A stretch of DNA of 8,482 nucleotides, taken from contig CAYYWV010000103.1 in the NCBI GenBank assembly GCA_964475385.1, positions 1 to 8,482 of the forward strand, given 5' to 3'. The translations under genes were made by a program, and so were the position numbers. Origin of the DNA: CAYYWV01 sp964475385 (GTDB lineage Bacteria > Pseudomonadota > Alphaproteobacteria > JAAXGF01). How positions within the stretch are numbered: the first letter of the stretch is position 1; each line of letters begins with the position of its first letter. Shown here piece after piece: positions 6,391 to 8,482 of the stretch. The notes under the pieces are model-generated. The model was not told the origin of the DNA. It saw only the letters and a program-made list of their open reading frames with translations, and searched no databases.

Positions 6391-6393
6391 GCA
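6369..6393. promoter_or_regulatory. 25-bp near-perfect palindrome, candidate operator of the rightward operon
   Basis: The arms TGCTTCAGAAAT and ATTTCTTAAGCA surround a central T; 11 of the 12 arm pairs match, the single mismatch being C6374 against T6388. It lies about 78 bp upstream of the channel-gene ATG, at the start of an AT-rich island in otherwise GC-rich DNA, where a dimeric repressor or activator could control the operon. I do not recognise the site as belonging to a known regulator. It has only a one-base centre and no T-run, so a DNA-binding site is more likely than a terminator. Confidence 0.5.
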
Positions 6394-6470
6394 ATTTTAG
6401 CGACGCTGATGGTTAACAACCCCGCCCCGCCCCTGCTTGCGGATCGGGGCCGAGAGAAAGGAGACCGCCG

Positions 6471-7229
6471 ATGGGCCGTCTCGTAGCAAACGCGTTTCCG
6501 GGTGCGTCCCACCCGTCCGACGAGGAACGTCGGCGGGCCGCCGAGGCTCCGCCCCTATCGGACCTCCTCGCCGCCTATCAGAAAAGCGACGCCGGGCGGT
6601 ACGAGTTCCTTCTTCTCTTCCGTTTCGCGGTCGCTAATCTGGTCGGCTTCGCGCTTCTCGGCGCGGCGTACATCGAGGGCTGGGTCGACCGCGTGATCAT
6701 GGCCGATAGCACCCATCTCTCGGTCGCGATCTTCATCGTCTTTCTGGGCGGGCTCGCGATCGCGGCGCGCAAGGTCTACAGCACCAGCCGCGAGATCAAT
6801 TACGCCAAGGCGATCCGCCGCCCGCGCTGGTCCAAGGCGGCGATGTACCTCGCCGAGGTCGAAGGCCGCGATGCGAGCAGCCGGGCGCTCGCCGCTTCGG
6901 CGCTGCGCCTCAAGCTCGTAAGCCGGATCGCCGTCGTCCGCCAGGTGGCCAACAGCCTGGTGCTGATGGGTCTCGTGGGCACGGTCATCGGCTTCATCAT
7001 CGCGCTGTCCGGGGTCAAGCCCGAGGCCGCCGCCGACGTGAGCACGATCGCGCCGATGGTGGCGACCCTGATCAGCGGCATGTCGGTGGCGCTTTACACC
7101 ACGCTGGTGGGCAGCGTTCTCAACATCTGGCTGATGGTCAACTACCACATCCTCGCGACCGGAACGGTCAAGCTGATCACGTCGATCGTCGAGGAGGGCG
7201 AGCGCTATGCCCGGCATCGATCTGTTTGA
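6471..7229 (+). CDS. MotA/TolQ/ExbB-like proton channel family protein
   Basis: The 252-residue protein has four predicted membrane segments: about 46-70, 82-100, 158-181 and 194-225. The last two form the conserved core of the MotA/TolQ/ExbB family: GLVGTVIGFI (167-176) is the typical third-segment motif, and SVALYTTLVGSVLN (205-218) is the typical small-residue and threonine-rich fourth segment, with T171, T210 and T211 placed where pore threonines occur. Such proteins form pentamers around two copies of a partner and use the proton or sodium gradient to drive work at a distance. The cytoplasmic loop (about 101-157) is short compared with flagellar MotA. AAGGAGA, six bases before the ATG, is a strong ribosome binding site and fixes the start. 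The gene overlaps the next by 23 bp, so the two are probably translated together. What the complex drives is not known; flagellar, Tol and Ton genes are absent nearby. Confidence 0.85.
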   Translation: MGRLVANAFPGASHPSDEERRRAAEAPPLSDLLAAYQKSDAGRYEFLLLFRFAVANLVGFALLGAAYIEGWVDRVIMADSTHLSVAIFIVFLGGLAIAARKVYSTSREINYAKAIRRPRWSKAAMYLAEVEGRDASSRALAASALRLKLVSRIAVVRQVANSLVLMGLVGTVIGFIIALSGVKPEAAADVSTIAPMVATLISGMSVALYTTLVGSVLNIWLMVNYHILATGTVKLITSIVEEGERYARHRSV

Positions 7230-7818
7230 AGACGACGATTCGGGCGGCACGGTCTTTCGCGACGTCACCATGCTGGCCTTGTCCGGCTTCGTCGCGATCG
7301 TTCTGTTGCTGCTGCCCCACCTCAACCCGCCGGCCAAAGCCGACAACGAGGAGGTGGCGCCGCCCGGCAACGTGATCGTCGAAATCCGCTGGCCCGACGA
7401 GCTTGACACCGACGTCGATCTTTGGGTCCAGGCGCCGGGCGACGTGCCGGTCGGCTACTCGAACAAGGGCGGGCGCATCTTCAACCTTCTGCGCGACGAC
7501 CTCGGCAAACAGGCCGACGCCACCGACCTCAACTACGAGGTCAGCTACAGCCGGGGAATCCCGGCCGGCGAGTATACGGTCAACCTCCACCTTTACCGCG
7601 ACCTCGGGCACAAGCTGCCGATCCCGGTCAAGGTGGTGGCGAGCGTCAAGCGCGGCCCCGACCAGTCGGCGCGCCAGATCCTCGCCACCGAGGTCGAGCT
7701 CGATCACGAGGGCGAGGAGATCACGGCCTTCCGTTTCACCCTCGACGACAAGGGGGATCTGGTTCCCGGCAGCGTCCACAGCCTGTTCCGGCCGCTGCGC
7801 AGCCGGCAGCCCGGATAA
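7207..7818 (+). CDS. Single-pass partner protein: ExbD-like membrane segment with a beta-rich periplasmic domain
   Basis: This 203-residue protein has a short acidic cytoplasmic start, one membrane segment (about 20-38) and a large periplasmic domain. FRDVTMLALSGF (17-28) resembles the membrane entry of ExbD, TolR and MotB, where an aspartate in a similar F-x-D-V context (here D19) carries the proton; assigning that role to D19 is inference. The outer domain lacks the ExbD/TolR or OmpA-like folds by eye. Instead it has alternating strands with IRWPDELDTDVDLWVQAPG (60-78), a GYSNKGG turn and IPAGEYTVNLHLY (118-130), reminiscent of beta-sandwich domains such as DUF2135, with W62, D68, D70 and D72 prominent. 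GAGGAGGG eight bases upstream of the ATG, inside the end of the channel gene, supports this start. It is the likely second stator component of the upstream channel; the periplasmic domain may grip a cell-envelope partner. Confidence 0.7.
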   Translation: MPGIDLFEDDDSGGTVFRDVTMLALSGFVAIVLLLLPHLNPPAKADNEEVAPPGNVIVEIRWPDELDTDVDLWVQAPGDVPVGYSNKGGRIFNLLRDDLGKQADATDLNYEVSYSRGIPAGEYTVNLHLYRDLGHKLPIPVKVVASVKRGPDQSARQILATEVELDHEGEEITAFRFTLDDKGDLVPGSVHSLFRPLRSRQPG

Positions 7819-8333
7819 TGCCTGACCTGACCACCTTGTTCGTCGTGGCCGTGGGGCTCGCTGCTCTTCTTGCGGCGATCACCGTCTGGGCGCCGCGCCG
7901 GTTGTGGGTCAAGGCGGCCGCCGTGGGCCTCGCCGCGGTCTTCCTGCCGCTCATCTACACCGCCTTCGCCGACCTTCTCAGCAAGCCCAAGCCGGTCGGT
8001 CTCGAATGGACGAAACGCAACGTGCCCGAGGCGACCGTGCTCGCCGCGCAGGTCCGCGAAGGCGAAGGCATCTATCTCTGGCTTCAGCTCGATGGCGAAG
8101 ACGGGCCGCGCGCCTATGTCATGCCTTGGGACCGCCAAGTCGCGCAGGCGCTTCAGGACGCCCAGCGCCAAGCCCGCAAGTCGCGATCGGCGCTGCGCAT
8201 GCGCCAGCCTTTCGAGCCCACCCTCGACGAGCGTAAGCCCCTGTTCTACCCGGCCCCGCAGCCAGCCCCGCCGCTCAAGCCCGCGCCCGAGGGCGGCCCG
8301 TTAATGTACGAGCATCCAGGCGCCGAGGCCTGA
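7818..8333 (+). CDS. Membrane protein of unknown function, third gene of the channel operon
   Basis: The 171-residue product begins at an ATG overlapping the previous TAA by one base (TAATG), so it is almost certainly coupled to it. Two membrane segments occupy about 6-25 and 30-53, separated by a short basic turn (PRRLWVK), leaving both ends of the chain on the same side. After the second segment come the stretch SKPKPVGLEW (55-64), a compact region with GIYLWLQLDGEDGPRAYVMPWD (two parts, GIYLWLQLDG 84-93 and EDGPRAYVMPWD 94-105), an amphipathic helix rich in Q, A and R (106-121), and a proline-rich tail (145-157). I do not recognise a named family. The W-D motif followed by a helix suggests a small soluble or membrane-proximal domain. 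Its strict packing behind the two stator-like genes suggests a regulator, plug or coupling subunit of the same complex. Confidence 0.65.
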   Translation: MPDLTTLFVVAVGLAALLAAITVWAPRRLWVKAAAVGLAAVFLPLIYTAFADLLSKPKPVGLEWTKRNVPEATVLAAQVREGEGIYLWLQLDGEDGPRAYVMPWDRQVAQALQDAQRQARKSRSALRMRQPFEPTLDERKPLFYPAPQPAPPLKPAPEGGPLMYEHPGAEA

Positions 8334-8336
8334 AAG

Positions 8337-8360
8337 GCGCGCGATCGCCGCGCTCGTTTT
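8337..8360 (+). terminator. Possible intrinsic terminator after the channel operon
   Basis: GCGCG (8337-8341) and CGCGC (8349-8353) can pair around a 7-base loop that contains the palindrome CGATCG, and TCGTTTT follows. The hairpin starts four bases after the stop codon. The stem is short and the T-run is only four long, so efficiency is doubtful. Confidence 0.35.
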
Positions 8361-8443
8361 CTCGCACCCCTTGATCGGAAGAGGCGTATTTTCCCGCTTC
8401 GGGACGTTCTGGCCGGCTCCGCCGCCGCGCGTTCACAACGCGT

Positions 8444-8472
8444 TTGACAGCGCCGGCGAAACTGCCGACAGT
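8444..8472 (+). promoter_or_regulatory. Possible promoter for a gene beyond the right edge
   Basis: A perfect -35 hexamer TTGACA (8444-8449) is followed after 17 bases by GACAGT (8467-8472), which matches the -10 consensus at only three positions. No gene is visible in 8334-8482. TTGACA followed by a GC-rich spacer is a common arrangement at strong alphaproteobacterial promoters, for example before stable RNA genes; the downstream gene is outside the window. Confidence 0.3.
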
Positions 8473-8482
8473 TCCATCGAAC

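Larger units (their letters stand above)
5925..6470. other. Divergent intergenic region, 546 bp
   Basis: It separates the leftward transporter/sox operon from the rightward channel operon and so must hold both promoters. I see no gene with convincing coding character; a 111-residue minus-strand frame at 5952-6287 is arginine-rich, matches no family I know, and is probably a product of GC-rich sequence. Supported contents are two hairpins (6002-6038), a 14-bp tandem repeat (6146-6173), three tiny linked frames (6261-6390) and a palindrome (6369-6393). The part from about 6371 to 6420 is distinctly AT-rich and is the likeliest place for the rightward promoter, though I cannot assign clear boxes. 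No good promoter for the leftward operon was found by eye. Confidence 0.6.

Noticed and set aside
6380..6420. TTAA and GGTTAAC sequences as CtrA binding sites
   Set aside because: The two half-sites are not separated by the seven bases of the CtrA consensus TTAA-N7-TTAA.
6555..7409. A 284-residue minus-strand frame across the channel gene
   Set aside because: It is antisense to a gene with a strong ribosome binding site and family motifs; the predicted product is a low-complexity D, R and H-rich chain.
6471..8333. The stator-like operon as a Zorya anti-phage system
   Set aside because: Zorya pairs a MotA-like ZorA, usually with a long cytoplasmic tail, with an OmpA-domain ZorB plus helicase or nuclease-type genes. 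Here the channel is only 252 residues, the partner lacks an OmpA-like domain, and no effector genes are present.
1..8482. tRNA, rRNA or CRISPR array
   Set aside because: No cloverleaf-like sequence, no rRNA-like stretch, and no regularly spaced repeats beyond the two-copy units reported.

Overview
The window is mostly GC-rich (roughly two-thirds G+C by eye) and reads as chromosome of a high-GC proteobacterium, most likely an alphaproteobacterium. That assignment is an inference from the heterotetrameric sarcosine oxidase genes and codon use; no taxonomic marker gene is present.

Left block (minus strand, 5924 down to 1). Transcription runs leftward through two peptide-type ABC permeases (4911-5924 and 3964-4899), one fused double-ATPase protein (1851-3941), the sarcosine oxidase beta subunit soxB (474-1730) and the first 18 codons of the delta subunit soxD (55-1). 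The likely logic is import of an N-methylated substrate followed by oxidative demethylation. No solute-binding protein gene lies in the window, so substrate recognition must be encoded elsewhere or beyond the left edge. The alpha and gamma subunits would be expected beyond the left edge.

Between soxB and soxD sits a sharply different segment of 412 bp (61-472, about 31% G+C by my count). It is bounded by a 5-bp direct repeat, GTCAA. Deleting it with one repeat copy would rebuild a soxB-soxD junction with a single base between stop and start. It carries a broken small membrane-protein reading frame, restorable by one extra copy of a 4-bp repeat, and a consensus -10 box. This looks like foreign DNA inserted in an operon.

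Middle (5925-6470) is a divergent intergenic region without a convincing gene. It holds two GC-rich hairpins in the leader of the transporter operon, a 14-bp tandem repeat, a chain of three tiny ATGA-linked reading frames, and a 25-bp near-perfect palindrome about 80 bp upstream of the rightward operon.

Right block (plus strand, 6471-8333) is a tightly packed three-gene operon (23-bp overlap, then 1-bp overlap). It encodes a MotA/TolQ/ExbB-like channel protein, a single-pass protein with an ExbD-like membrane segment but a different periplasmic beta-rich domain, and a protein with two membrane segments and a proline-rich tail. It has the hallmarks of a proton-motive-force-driven machine of unassigned function and is the best candidate here for an undescribed system. 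A possible terminator and a possible promoter for the next gene follow.
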